DNA from: Lujinxingia vulgaris
GTDB lineage: Bacteria > Myxococcota_A > Bradymonadia > Bradymonadales > Bradymonadaceae
Direction of reading: 5' to 3'
Assembly (NCBI RefSeq): GCF_007997015.1
Contig: NZ_VOSM01000002.1
Coordinates: 186,001 to 250,000, forward strand
DNA: 64,000 nucleotides
Below are positions 10,301-17,517 of this stretch, piece by piece (the first letter of the stretch is position 1; each line of letters begins with the position of its first letter). The position numbers and the translations under genes are program-made. The notes beneath the pieces are model-generated. The model worked only from the letters and a program-made list of their open reading frames with translations. It was not told where the DNA came from and made no database searches.

Positions 10301-10556
10301 CGAGATCCAGGACCTGGGCGATGTTGGCGTGGCTCAAGGCTACGGCGCGCTTGGCCTCGTCGATGATCACGTCGACAAAGGTCGGGACGGCGGCCAGGCC
10401 TGGGTGAATGACCTTGACGCAGAGGATCTTCTCAAAACCTTCGACACCGTGGCTCTTGGCCTTATAAACGTCGCCCATACGGCCGTGGGCCAGGCGAGCG
10501 ACGAGCTGGTATTTGGCAAAAGACTCCGGTTGAGCCAGGCGCTGGGTGCGTCCCAT
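7329..10556 (-). CDS. Kinase-like / NTPase-like / TPR protein (probable pseudokinase)
   Basis: This 1075-residue protein begins with a Ser/Thr kinase fold (about residues 16-290): a degenerate glycine loop (LAHGRMGDVYKA), the VAIK-type lysine K48, the helix-C glutamate E67 and DFG at 174-176. The catalytic loop reads HRSMRPEN, so the invariant HRD aspartate is Ser156. Residues about 375-650 resemble the AAA_16/STAND module found in such kinases, but the expected Walker A is GGLGRGGQH without the GK[ST] lysine. The Walker-B-like strand is VWLIDQVEDLD. The last 400 residues are helical TPR-like repeats. GAGG five bases upstream supports ATG 10556. It looks like a scaffold or allosteric signalling protein rather than an active kinase; low-level activity cannot be excluded. 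Confidence 0.85.
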   Translation of the reverse strand: MGRTQRLAQPESFAKYQLVARLAHGRMGDVYKAKSHGVEGFEKILCVKVIHPGLAAVPTFVDVIIDEAKRAVALSHANIAQVLDLGHEEDRQQFYVAMEYINGMDLARALNLARTTGQRWSQEMSVFIASEVAKGLDYAHRRKDFNFNNLNILHRSMRPENVMLSYDGEVKITDFGLSRALDLVEALDDNDVRQRVLYAAPEAVRQEGYTRQSDIFSLGLILYEMLTGAHPYEHPDIAEVQRRAAHGEVPPIAERVEIPRQLQQLIESMLVHDPAGRASSAGQLYEELIGYLFGNNLQADNRLLSLTMQELRRREPQSDQVEAIEEVGLEEISVHELESAFARGGAFHEDDAPDPRQGGALPSSRLGARDEPVGPRLPGALETLFRSAQGGRGKAALLSGGLGRGGQHLLDRLRVATSKRGDSRAALMLVGADDRLRPFGAISEMMLDALVGPPSPQGVDRRRQALKLLASAGVSAPALATLKRLWQLSEGLDFGWETRRGHLVEVLRAFVGLQAERATFVWLIDQVEDLDHASLDVLRDVVASIGEWPLLLIMGTAADDAMRGHFDAGHPEDLEAVRVRGIGPLSPEEVSQANEAADAVMTALALAERPLPSEDLSALTGLSGEAVAQAAASLSELGALRQPQPGVVHLAVPNWLTWRLAERGDTGVKRYAATLARYLSLRSAPGERGGLTPTLIRLYAYAHDRRALLDLATRFGDWLQAHAWQRTALDYYRHLAGLLGAHALGVPQRRVDLLLQAAEIALEMALIEECREVLDPLSALTEATRYESGFVRSQLLLGQLAMQQDDLDEARAHFNRAWRSATAMAHPELLARASLALAGWYERFGDPSAALAQIDSAVNLTSRWGAKRMQPRPRAALLQRSAQMWGERGMGGRALRPLNALDELARAHTLPSIQCRALIARGRLAGFQGQVERARQGLNEALALATSHGLNALAIEVRRMRTSVELHAGDFAGAIRWADEAAAQAARHDDRYSEQRARDLRALAACHLNEQADQALEHLRQSLRRATERGVPKDVYRGHDFLARALRALGRHDEAAHHQEHARQLSRAMRVGHAA

Positions 10557-10778
10557 GAGGACCTCGTAAAGAGAGGATGTGGCCAGACGTCATCAGACGG
10601 CGGCGACGATAGCGCACCGCAGCCCGGTTGTCATGATGAAGCGGGCAGGGGGCCCGGGAGCAATCGGGCGATGGTGGGGAGACAGGGGCGCGAAGGTGCG
10701 TACCTTTGTGAAGATGCCGCGCAAGGGCGTTGGTGGATGCGGCAGCGCCGGGCCGAAGTGCGTCAGGGCCCGCGTGGA

Positions 10779-10806
10779 TTGAGACTCAAATACCTGCACT
10801 GATACC
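10779..10806 (+). promoter_or_regulatory. Possible promoter of the 10824 lipoprotein gene
   Basis: TTGAGA (10779) is followed after 16 bases by GATACC (10801). The same layout (TTGACA, 16 bases, GATACC) occurs in front of pilB. The leader would be only about 10 bases, so confidence is low. Confidence 0.25.
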
Positions 10807-10823
10807 GATAAAAAGGGGGAACC

Positions 10824-11474
10824 ATGGCGAGGGCGTTTATCCCGGGCTTTGTGCTGAGCGTGCTGCTCTTAAGCGCGGCCTGTCAGAGCGGCCCGAGCGC
10901 CGCCGGTGGTACCGGTGGCGGGCCGATCGAGGGCAGCTCATCAAGCGTGATCGATGAGGAGTTCGGCCCGTTGAGCCAGGAGCAGATCGAGGGATTTCAT
11001 CGCGAGATCCTCAGCCAGTACTCCCAGCTCGATCTTCAGTACGAACGTTTTGATGCCGCGCTGGCCCAGGCCCAACAAGACGCGCTGGTGGCCATGCCCG
11101 CCGAACTGGCCGAGGAGCACGAGCGCATCGCCCGGCGTCATCTGGGCATCGCCCGTCATCATGAAGATCGCCTGCTCCTGGAACTCGGCGAGGGCGAGGC
11201 CCGCACCAACGACCGCGAACTCGCCGAGATCAACCGCGCCCTGGGAAGCTGGCATCAAAACCGCAGCACCGCCGCCCAGCTCCCCACCGAGGAGGAGCTC
11301 GACCCGATGTGGCTGCTGCGCGAGGAATTGCAAGTCGCACGCGAGCGTATGTTAGAGCTTCATCTGCCCGATGAGAGCCTCGATGATACCCTCGATGATA
11401 TCCCCCCGCAGGCCCCCGGCGAGCCGGAGGATGATCCCTGGCGCGGCGAGCCGGCGCCTCCCGAGCAGTACTGA
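10824..11474 (+). CDS. Lipoprotein, helical, unknown function
   Basis: This 216-residue protein has a clean lipoprotein signal: MARAFIPG, a hydrophobic core, then LLLSAAC-QSG. A purine-rich ribosome-binding site (AAAAAGGGGG) lies just upstream. The mature part is rich in Glu, Gln, Leu and Ala and is predicted to be long helices (about residues 45-175) with several His residues (HRRH, HHED) in the middle. This recalls small periplasmic helical proteins of the LTXXQ/metal-sensor kind, but no LTXXQ motif is seen. The tail is acidic and proline-rich. It lies alone between the divergent kinase-like gene and a methyltransferase gene 88 bases downstream. I do not recognise the family. Confidence 0.7.
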   Translation: MARAFIPGFVLSVLLLSAACQSGPSAAGGTGGGPIEGSSSSVIDEEFGPLSQEQIEGFHREILSQYSQLDLQYERFDAALAQAQQDALVAMPAELAEEHERIARRHLGIARHHEDRLLLELGEGEARTNDRELAEINRALGSWHQNRSTAAQLPTEEELDPMWLLREELQVARERMLELHLPDESLDDTLDDIPPQAPGEPEDDPWRGEPAPPEQY

Positions 11475-11562
11475 GGCCAGCCTGCCGGTGAGCGTTGCGT
11501 TGCGAAGCGCGGGCGATTAAGAAGGGGGCAACTTTTTAACGCCTCGCTGCGCAGGAGACGCC

Positions 11563-12324
11563 ATGGGCCGCAAAGACAATCAGAGCTACTACGACGAATT
11601 CGCCGCCTGGTACGAGCGCGAGCGCCACGACGGCTACCACCGCCTCATCGACGATCTGGAGGTGGATCTGGTGAGTCGTTACGGCCGCGGCAAAGACGTG
11701 CTCGAGGTCGGGTGCGGCACCGGGCTCATCCTGGAGCGCGTGGCAAAGGTCGCCCGCAAGGCCGTCGGCATTGACTTAAGCCCCGGGATGCTCGAGCAAG
11801 CGCGCGCCCGCGGCCTGGAAGTCAGCGAGGGCTGCGCCACCGAGCTTCCTTTCGAAGACGCAACCTTTGACGTCGTTTACAGCTTCAAGGTGCTCGCCCA
11901 CGTTCAGGACATCCGTAAGGCCGTCGCCGAGGCCGCCCGCGTGGTGCGCCCCGGCGGTGTGCTCTTGTTGGAGTTCTACAATCCGCGCAGCATCCGCTAC
12001 CTGGCCAAAACCCTCGGCGGTCCCCAGAAGATCTCAGACGCCACCCGCGAGTCGGCTGTCTATACGCGCTGGGACGACCCCGAGACGGTCACCTCGTACC
12101 TCCCCGAGGGCGTCGACCTGATGGAGTGGGCCGGGGTGCGCGTGTTCACGCCGGCGGCTTTCGTGCACAAACTTCCCGTGGTCGGCTCGGCGCTGCGTAA
12201 GCTCGAATTTGTGGCGCGCGACAGCCCCCTGAGCCGCTACGGTGGCTTTCTGGTGGCGGTGGCCCGACGTCAGGAGCAGGCTGCCGACGACATTTCCTTT
12301 CGCAACGCCGAAGCGATCGGCTAA
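11563..12324 (+). CDS. Class I SAM-dependent methyltransferase
   Basis: This 253-residue cytosolic protein has the Methyltransf_11/25 pattern. Motif I is VLEVGCGTGLILERVA (about residues 48-63), the acidic end of strand 2 is AVGIDLSPGMLEQAR, motif II/III is FEDATFDVVYSFKVLAHV, and the late motif is ARVVRPGGVLLLEFYNP. This class methylates small molecules, quinones or proteins using S-adenosylmethionine; the substrate cannot be read from the sequence. The N-terminus (YYDEFAAWYERERHDGYH) resembles UbiE-like methyltransferases. It precedes a Clp-type ATPase gene by 53 bases, so they may be co-transcribed, but no functional link is obvious. Confidence 0.85.
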   Translation: MGRKDNQSYYDEFAAWYERERHDGYHRLIDDLEVDLVSRYGRGKDVLEVGCGTGLILERVAKVARKAVGIDLSPGMLEQARARGLEVSEGCATELPFEDATFDVVYSFKVLAHVQDIRKAVAEAARVVRPGGVLLLEFYNPRSIRYLAKTLGGPQKISDATRESAVYTRWDDPETVTSYLPEGVDLMEWAGVRVFTPAAFVHKLPVVGSALRKLEFVARDSPLSRYGGFLVAVARRQEQAADDISFRNAEAIG

Positions 12325-12377
12325 GCTCAGGGCGGAAGACTTCGACGCTGGCGCCAACCGGCCAGGATCCCCGCCCG

Positions 12378-15122
12378 ATGAAGACCCTCTACAAAGAGCC
12401 GCTCTTTAGCGCCGACGGCCAGCTCCGCATGGAGCGCTTTACGCCCGAGGCCACTGAAATTTTCGCCGCGCTCCTCGCCCATCTCGAGGCGCTGGGCCGG
12501 CGCATGTTTCTGCCGATCGATCTGCTCATCGTGCTGATCGAGTCCGGGGAGGTGGAGCTGGCCCGGGCGGTGGCCTCCGTCGCCGACGCTGCGTTGAGTT
12601 ACGCGGAGGTACTCCCGCGTCTCAAGGTTCTCTCGCGCGAGCTTGATGAAGACGCCGCCGGCCAGGCGCGCATGGAGCGCGCCTGCTTCTCGCGCGGTTT
12701 TACCCGAATCCTTGAAGAAGCCTGGGAGCTCGCGCTGGGCCGAGGGGGCGCAGCGATCGCGGTGGCCGACCTGGCCCGCGCGGTCACCTGGCGAGCCGAG
12801 GCGGTGGAGTCCGCTTCGATTCGCTGGGCAATACGTCGCCTCGGGGAAGGGAAGGGCGATGAGCTCTTCGATGATCGCGGCCTGCTGCGCCTGGACCTCT
12901 TCGACATCGCCTCGCGCGGCATCCTGGAGGGCGCGATGAAGATCGCCGCCTCCCACGGAAGCTCCTTTCTGGGCACACCCCACCTGATCGCCGTGCTCTC
13001 GTCGGTGCGCGACTCTGTGCTCTGGCGCTCGGCGATGGCCCGGGGCCTGGAGCCGGCGCGACTGCGCGAGGAGCTTCTGCGCCTCATTGGCAGCAAGCCC
13101 GACGCGTTGCCCGACTTTCTGATCGGCCGCAAGACGTTGACACCGCGCATGATCCGCATGTTGCAGATCGCGCGCAGTGAGGCTGGCGAGTTTGTCAGTG
13201 AGCACGATCTTGTGGTGGCTTTTCTCGCGGATGGGGGCTCGTCGCTGGAGCTGGTTCAGGCGCTGGGGCTTGAGCAGGACATCCGCCAGGCGTTGGGAGA
13301 GCCCCGGGTCCTCGCCGGTGCCGAGCCGGTGGAGGCCGCGGTGCGTTTTGCTGCGCGCCGCCCCTCCTCGCCAACCCTGGATATGCTCGGCCGCGACCTC
13401 ACCCGCGAGGCGGTTGAAGGTCGGCTCCCCGAGATCGTCGGGCGCGAGCTTGAGCTGGAACGCGTGTTCAACGTGCTAATGCGCCGCGAGCAGCGAAACC
13501 CGCTGCTCACCGGTGAGGCGGGCGTGGGCAAGACCGCGCTGGCCACGGCGCTGGCCCAGGCCATCGCCACCGGGAAGGCCCCGAGTCGCCTGGCGGGGCA
13601 CCGCGTCATTGAGCTCAACGGCGCAAGTCTGATGAGTGGCACCAGTTATCGCGGCGATCTCGAAGCGCGCATCACCACTCTGCTAGAAGAAGCGAGCCGA
13701 GACGTGATCCTCTTTATCGACGAGGCCCACGCCGTCTTTTCGCCTCGCTCCGGGAGCAACACCCCGGCGGAGGTGCCCAATCACTTTAAGAGCGCGCTGG
13801 CCAGCGGCACCATCGCCGTGGTCGGGGCCACCACAGAAGAAGAGTACCGCCGCTGGTTTGAGCAAGATCCCGCGCTGAAGCGCCGCTTTGAACGCGTGGA
13901 GATTGCTGAGCCTGACGCGGCGATGGTTCGCCACATTCTCGACGCGCTGGTGCCTCATCTTCAGGATGATTACGAGGTCACGATCGCCGACGAAGCCGTG
14001 GAAGCCGCCATTGAGCTCTCCACCCGCTACATCCCCGAACAACGCCTCCCCGACAAGGCCAAGAAGGTGCTGATGGACGCCGCGATCGCCAGCGCGCGCC
14101 ATAGCGAGAGGGACGAGGCGGGCGTTGCTGTGGTCGACCGACACGCGGTCGCCGAGCAGATCCACGTGAAGACCGGCGTGCCCACCGAGCGTCTTCTGCG
14201 CGGGGAGGTCTCCTGGTGGGTGGGGCTCGAAGATCGTCTGGGCGAGGCCATCGTGGGGCAGGAGGCGGCCGTCTCGACGATCGCCCAGGCGCTGGTGGTC
14301 AGTCGGCTGAAGCACGGCGATCAACGGCGCGCCCTGGCGACGCTGGCCTTTGTGGGCCCGGCGGGCGTGGGCAAGGCGACGGCGGCCCGGGCCATGGCCC
14401 GCGAGATCTTCGGCGATGAGCGCGCGTTTCTTCGCGTGGACCTGAGCGACTTTCAGGAAGCCCACGCCCTGAGTCGCCTCATCGGATCGCCGCCGGGTTA
14501 CGTCGGCTACGAAGACGCCGACATGCTGGTGACTCCGCTTCGCCGTCGACCGAGCAGCGTGGTGCTCCTGGATGAATTCGATAAAGCGCACCCCCGCATC
14601 CAGGATCGACTTCTGCGGATGCTCGAGGAGGGCGAGCTCGTCGATACCCGCGGTCATAGCGCCGACGCCACCAACGCTATCTTTGTGCTCAGTTTTTGCG
14701 CGCAGCCCGCCGCCGCACAACCCATCGGGTTTGGCGCTCGCCAGCCCGATCCTCTCTCCGGTGTGGACGCGGAGCTGGCCGCGCAGGTGGCCTCCCACGT
14801 CGATGCTCTGGTGGCCTTTCGGGATCTCTCGGGCGACGGCGCCTCCGGCGCTCGCCAGCTGCTTCAGCGCCTGCTGCAACGGTTCAGTGCCCACGCCGAG
14901 CGCGAGTATGGGTTCCGCGTCGAGCTCGATACCTCGCTGCAGGAGGTTCTCGACCGCCGCGTCGCCACCATAGGCAACGCCCGGGCCATCGAGGCGCTGG
15001 TCGATGAGGTGGTCTACCGCCCGCTCACCGAGCTGTTGCTCGGCGGCCACACCCGGGGCGATGTCGTGCTGAGCTGGGACGCCAGCCAGGGTAGGGCGAC
15101 GCCGACCACAAAAAACGCCTGA
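12378..15122 (+). CDS. Clp-family AAA+ ATPase (ClpA/ClpC-like)
   Basis: This 914-residue protein has a long N-terminal Clp-repeat-like helical region (about 1-340) and two AAA+ modules. D1 has Walker A GEAGVGKT (379-386), Walker B VILFIDEAH and sensor VVGATTEEEYRR with DPALKRRFERVEI. D2 has GPAGVGKAT (660-668), where the usual Ser/Thr after the P-loop lysine is Ala667, then VVLLDEFDKAH. Between D2 Walker B and the C-terminus lies PIGFG (782-786), at the place where ClpA and ClpC carry the ClpP-docking IGL/LGF loop; ClpB lacks this loop. It therefore looks like a protease-coupled unfoldase rather than the ClpB disaggregase, but clearly divergent. No clpP or type VI secretion gene is nearby. 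A terminator follows immediately. Confidence 0.82.
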   Translation: MKTLYKEPLFSADGQLRMERFTPEATEIFAALLAHLEALGRRMFLPIDLLIVLIESGEVELARAVASVADAALSYAEVLPRLKVLSRELDEDAAGQARMERACFSRGFTRILEEAWELALGRGGAAIAVADLARAVTWRAEAVESASIRWAIRRLGEGKGDELFDDRGLLRLDLFDIASRGILEGAMKIAASHGSSFLGTPHLIAVLSSVRDSVLWRSAMARGLEPARLREELLRLIGSKPDALPDFLIGRKTLTPRMIRMLQIARSEAGEFVSEHDLVVAFLADGGSSLELVQALGLEQDIRQALGEPRVLAGAEPVEAAVRFAARRPSSPTLDMLGRDLTREAVEGRLPEIVGRELELERVFNVLMRREQRNPLLTGEAGVGKTALATALAQAIATGKAPSRLAGHRVIELNGASLMSGTSYRGDLEARITTLLEEASRDVILFIDEAHAVFSPRSGSNTPAEVPNHFKSALASGTIAVVGATTEEEYRRWFEQDPALKRRFERVEIAEPDAAMVRHILDALVPHLQDDYEVTIADEAVEAAIELSTRYIPEQRLPDKAKKVLMDAAIASARHSERDEAGVAVVDRHAVAEQIHVKTGVPTERLLRGEVSWWVGLEDRLGEAIVGQEAAVSTIAQALVVSRLKHGDQRRALATLAFVGPAGVGKATAARAMAREIFGDERAFLRVDLSDFQEAHALSRLIGSPPGYVGYEDADMLVTPLRRRPSSVVLLDEFDKAHPRIQDRLLRMLEEGELVDTRGHSADATNAIFVLSFCAQPAAAQPIGFGARQPDPLSGVDAELAAQVASHVDALVAFRDLSGDGASGARQLLQRLLQRFSAHAEREYGFRVELDTSLQEVLDRRVATIGNARAIEALVDEVVYRPLTELLLGGHTRGDVVLSWDASQGRATPTTKNA

Positions 15123-15146
15123 ACGGGCTGAGCCGTTCAGGCGTTT
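15113..15146 (+). terminator. Rho-independent terminator
   Basis: A 14-bp perfect inverted repeat (15113-15126/15133-15146) overlaps the last codons of the Clp-type gene and ends in TTT. A-rich sequence on the other side makes it usable from the convergent small zinc-ribbon gene as well. Confidence 0.8.
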
Positions 15147-15183
15147 AATAACTTCGCTCTTTTACACGATCTGGGGGGCAGAC

Positions 15184-15432
15184 CTAACCGGCGCTCGTCG
15201 CGGTGTCGGGCACGTCGGTGTCTTCGGCACCCAGCGCGCGCAGGGAGGTCGATGTGATCTGACGCTCGCGATGCGAGCTCCGCTTGCGCATCGCTTCCTC
15301 TTCCAGCGCCATCACCTCGGCCAGGAGGTTGGTGTCGCAGCTATGACAGCGCGCGTGAATGATGGCGCGGCCGCCGAGGACAAGGCGAACATCGTGCGCA
15401 CCACATTTAAAACATCGGACATTGAATACCAC
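15184..15432 (-). CDS. Small zinc-ribbon protein
   Basis: A short basic protein (82 residues from GTG 15432) carries two CxxC knuckles, RCFKCGAHD and RCHSCDTN, about 22 residues apart, which fits a zinc ribbon. I chose GTG 15432 because CGGAGG lies five bases upstream. A TTG at 15486 opens the same frame but has no comparable site and would add 18 residues without homology. The C-terminal part is polar, with RKRSSHRERQ, and could contact nucleic acid. It lies between the convergent Clp-type gene and a lipoprotein gene. Function unknown; the metal-binding call is moderately secure. Confidence 0.6.
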   Translation of the reverse strand: MVFNVRCFKCGAHDVRLVLGGRAIIHARCHSCDTNLLAEVMALEEEAMRKRSSHRERQITSTSLRALGAEDTDVPDTATSAG

Positions 15433-15539
15433 CCTGGCCTCCGGTTCTCGCGTCGCAGCGTGCAGAAAAGAATATACCTGCCACAAAGTTAGCGCACGCT
15501 TAGCGTCCCGGGCAAGCGAGCAGTCGCTTTTTCACAGGC

Positions 15540-16526
15540 TTAGGAGCGCGGCTTCGGCGCGGTCGGCGGCGGGCCCGGAACGCGGAAGACCCCTTCCCAG
15601 TTGTTCCAGCGCAGCACTTCGGGCTGAGCGTTGGCGTCCTCGGCCCCTTCACCCATCGGAGTCCAGCCGATCGCGCGATGCGATTCTCCTCGCATAAACG
15701 TTATCGCACCGAGCACCTGCACCTCGGCATCAGCAGAAGGGCGGTGGGCAACGCGGCGCTCAAAGATGCGCCCCACAAAGTTACCGATCACCTTGTAGAT
15801 GCCCACATAATAGTCGCGCTCGCCCTCCTCGCCACGCTCGACCGCGTAGGGGATGAGCACCTGGAGGGTGCCGTCGCGCACAACCCGCAGCGCGCCGGGC
15901 TGGTGCTCGGTGATGCCCTCCCAGCTCACGTCTTCGGCGACGGTGTGGCTCAGGTCGAGCTGCGCATGCAGCTGACCGTTGGTGTAAAAGCTCAGGTGTT
16001 GCCCCGGCGTATACACGGCCGCTGCGCCATCCTGATAACGCATAAAGGGCCCCACAAAGGCCAGCGCTCCCTCTTCCGGAGTGACGCCATGGGCCGCGGA
16101 GAAGACCTCACGATCGGCGTCGCTCTCAAACATCGCCTGAGCATCGGCCACGAAAGGATCGACCGGCTCGAGAGGATCGCGCGTGGGCTCGGCAACCGCT
16201 TCCTCCTCCTCGGTGGCCTCGCGCTGCAAACGGCGAGTCTGTGCCGTGGCAGCAGCATCCTCCTCGACGAGCTCCCCGCCATCGGCAGGCATATCCTCAC
16301 TCTGGGACATCGCCCAGAATTCGTTGGCGTCGAGTTGGGCCTGAGTCAGCGCCTGATCGAGCTCATGCTCGGCGATGATCTGCGCGCGCATCTGAGCGCT
16401 GACCGCGGGCGCGTCGCAGACCATAGGCTGGAGCGCCTGGCGGGTCATCGCACACCCGCTGGACAGCCAGAGCGCCGCGCAGCAAGCAAACGCGGCCAGC
16501 GGGCGTCGTGGTGGAAGTCGATTCAT
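15540..16526 (-). CDS. Lipoprotein, unknown function
   Basis: This 328-residue product has a signal ending LWLSSGC-AMT, a good lipobox. After an early helical segment (about residues 45-70) there is an acidic, low-complexity linker (EEDAAATAQTRR, EATEEEEAVAEP). A beta-rich domain follows, with FYTNGQLHAQLDLSHTVAEDVSWEGI and YYVGIYKVIGNFVGRIFERRV. It ends in a Pro-rich tail (PPPTAPKPRS). No known family is recognised. It follows the RlpA-like gene on the same strand with 36 bases between, so both probably form one envelope operon. Confidence 0.72.
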   Translation of the reverse strand: MNRLPPRRPLAAFACCAALWLSSGCAMTRQALQPMVCDAPAVSAQMRAQIIAEHELDQALTQAQLDANEFWAMSQSEDMPADGGELVEEDAAATAQTRRLQREATEEEEAVAEPTRDPLEPVDPFVADAQAMFESDADREVFSAAHGVTPEEGALAFVGPFMRYQDGAAAVYTPGQHLSFYTNGQLHAQLDLSHTVAEDVSWEGITEHQPGALRVVRDGTLQVLIPYAVERGEEGERDYYVGIYKVIGNFVGRIFERRVAHRPSADAEVQVLGAITFMRGESHRAIGWTPMGEGAEDANAQPEVLRWNNWEGVFRVPGPPPTAPKPRS

Positions 16527-16562
16527 AATGCAAAAGGGGAGAGAGGGGAGCAGCCGCCCAAC

Positions 16563-17051
16563 TTAGGGGTTGAGCGCGGCGAGGTGGAAGTTCGGGGGAC
16601 TGTTGCGCGTCCAGTAGCGTAGATAGACGTTTTGTAGCCCCACCTCAGTCGTGCCCAGCGCGCGCGCTGTGGCGATCGACATGTCCAGAATCCCCCGCCA
16701 GTTCTTATCGGGAGAGCTTGAGACCACAAAGGCCCATTCCCCCTCGTCGTTGACGTAGCCGTAGGGACCACGGTCGTTGATCCGGCACCAGACGCGCCGA
16801 CGGTTGGCGCGGTTCTCAATCAGCACCATCGTGTCAAAAGGCAAAGAGCGATGGGCGCAGGTAAACTGCATCGGGTCAAAGGCCTCGCCATTGGCAGTGA
16901 TATCACCGTGCCAGGCGCCGTCTCCATACCAGGAGGCAAGCCCGGCCTGCTGCACAGGCGGAAGCTCCACGGCGCTCAGCTCAATCGACTCCCCGCCGAC
17001 GGCCAGCTGCGAATACATCGCGATAAGTACGACCCAGTTCATAAGAGACAT
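16563..17051 (-). CDS. rlpA: RlpA-like double-psi beta-barrel protein
   Basis: This protein of 162 residues starts with a hydrophobic export signal and carries an RlpA domain: GLASWYGDGAWHGDITANGE (about 36-55), then FTCAHRSLPFDTMVLIEN and the conserved INDRGPY, whose aspartate is the catalytic acid in RlpA lytic transglycosylases. RlpA cleaves peptidoglycan strands lacking stem peptides. The protein lacks a SPOR domain, so it is a short form. The C-terminus has ILDMSIATARALG, the end of the barrel where DLS/S and A-x-x-L residues are conserved. It is first in a two-gene unit with the downstream lipoprotein. Activity is inferred from motif retention. Confidence 0.82.
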   Translation of the reverse strand: MSLMNWVVLIAMYSQLAVGGESIELSAVELPPVQQAGLASWYGDGAWHGDITANGEAFDPMQFTCAHRSLPFDTMVLIENRANRRRVWCRINDRGPYGYVNDEGEWAFVVSSSPDKNWRGILDMSIATARALGTTEVGLQNVYLRYWTRNSPPNFHLAALNP

Positions 17052-17347
17052 AAGTGGCCTCTCCTTGAAAGTGGTGTGCGCGTACTATCCAAACAAATCG
17101 TTACGCGCCCGGCGATGGCTCTAATCGAAATGCCATGCCTAAGCAAGCGTGGAACATTAAGCGCAATTCGCGTCCTCTCAAGCCCCGGGGCTCGCCGTCA
17201 GGTTTCTAACGGCGCGTCGGCCCGGGTTGCGCTCCCCGGCGATCCTCACGTCAACTGACGGGGGCGTCGCAGGCGTAGGCCGCCGCTCTTATACGCAGCC
17301 CGAGCCCGAGAATTCAGCGCTTTATGGCGGCCTACCGGGATTTCGCC

Positions 17348-17376
17348 TTGACAGAGAGCCCCCCATTTTGTGTTTT
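17348..17376 (+). promoter_or_regulatory. Promoter of the metalloprotease gene
   Basis: A perfect TTGACA (17348-17353) is followed after 17 bases by TGTTTT (17371-17376), a weak -10. It lies in an AT-richer patch and would give a leader of roughly 135 bases before ATG 17518. Confidence 0.5.
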
Positions 17377-17433
17377 AGTCCACTACCTTAACGGCGCCGA
17401 TCTCGGAGGTCGGCACGGTTATTGAATAAGAAT

Positions 17434-17477
17434 CTGTCAGTGTTAGCAGGTGAACGCTTGATAACAGAAACTGACAG
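17434..17477 (+). other. Leader hairpin before the metalloprotease
   Basis: CTGTCAG (17434-17440) pairs perfectly with CTGACAG (17471-17477), and TGTTA (17441-17445) with TAACA (17462-17466), giving about 12 base pairs with a one-sided bulge. A second hairpin, TCGGTG/CACCGA, follows at about 17484-17498. In the transcript these would form a stable 5' leader, or the outer repeat could be a DNA operator. Confidence 0.5.
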
Positions 17478-17517
17478 TTTGGTTCGGTGTCTCACCGAGA
17501 TCTGACGGAGGACGGCA

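Larger units (their letters stand above)
17052..17517. other. Divergent intergenic region with structured leader
   Basis: These 466 bases separate the RlpA-like gene (minus strand) from the metalloprotease gene (plus strand). They hold a sigma-70-like promoter at 17348-17376, two RNA hairpins in the expected leader, and a good ribosome-binding site (GGAGG, six bases before ATG 17518). The left part, about 17052-17340, shows no clear feature. Confidence 0.6.

Noticed and set aside
7227..10802. Long plus-strand frames opposite the kinase-like gene
   Set aside because: They are antisense shadows with Arg/Ala/Gly-rich composition and no domains; the minus-strand protein has clear motifs.
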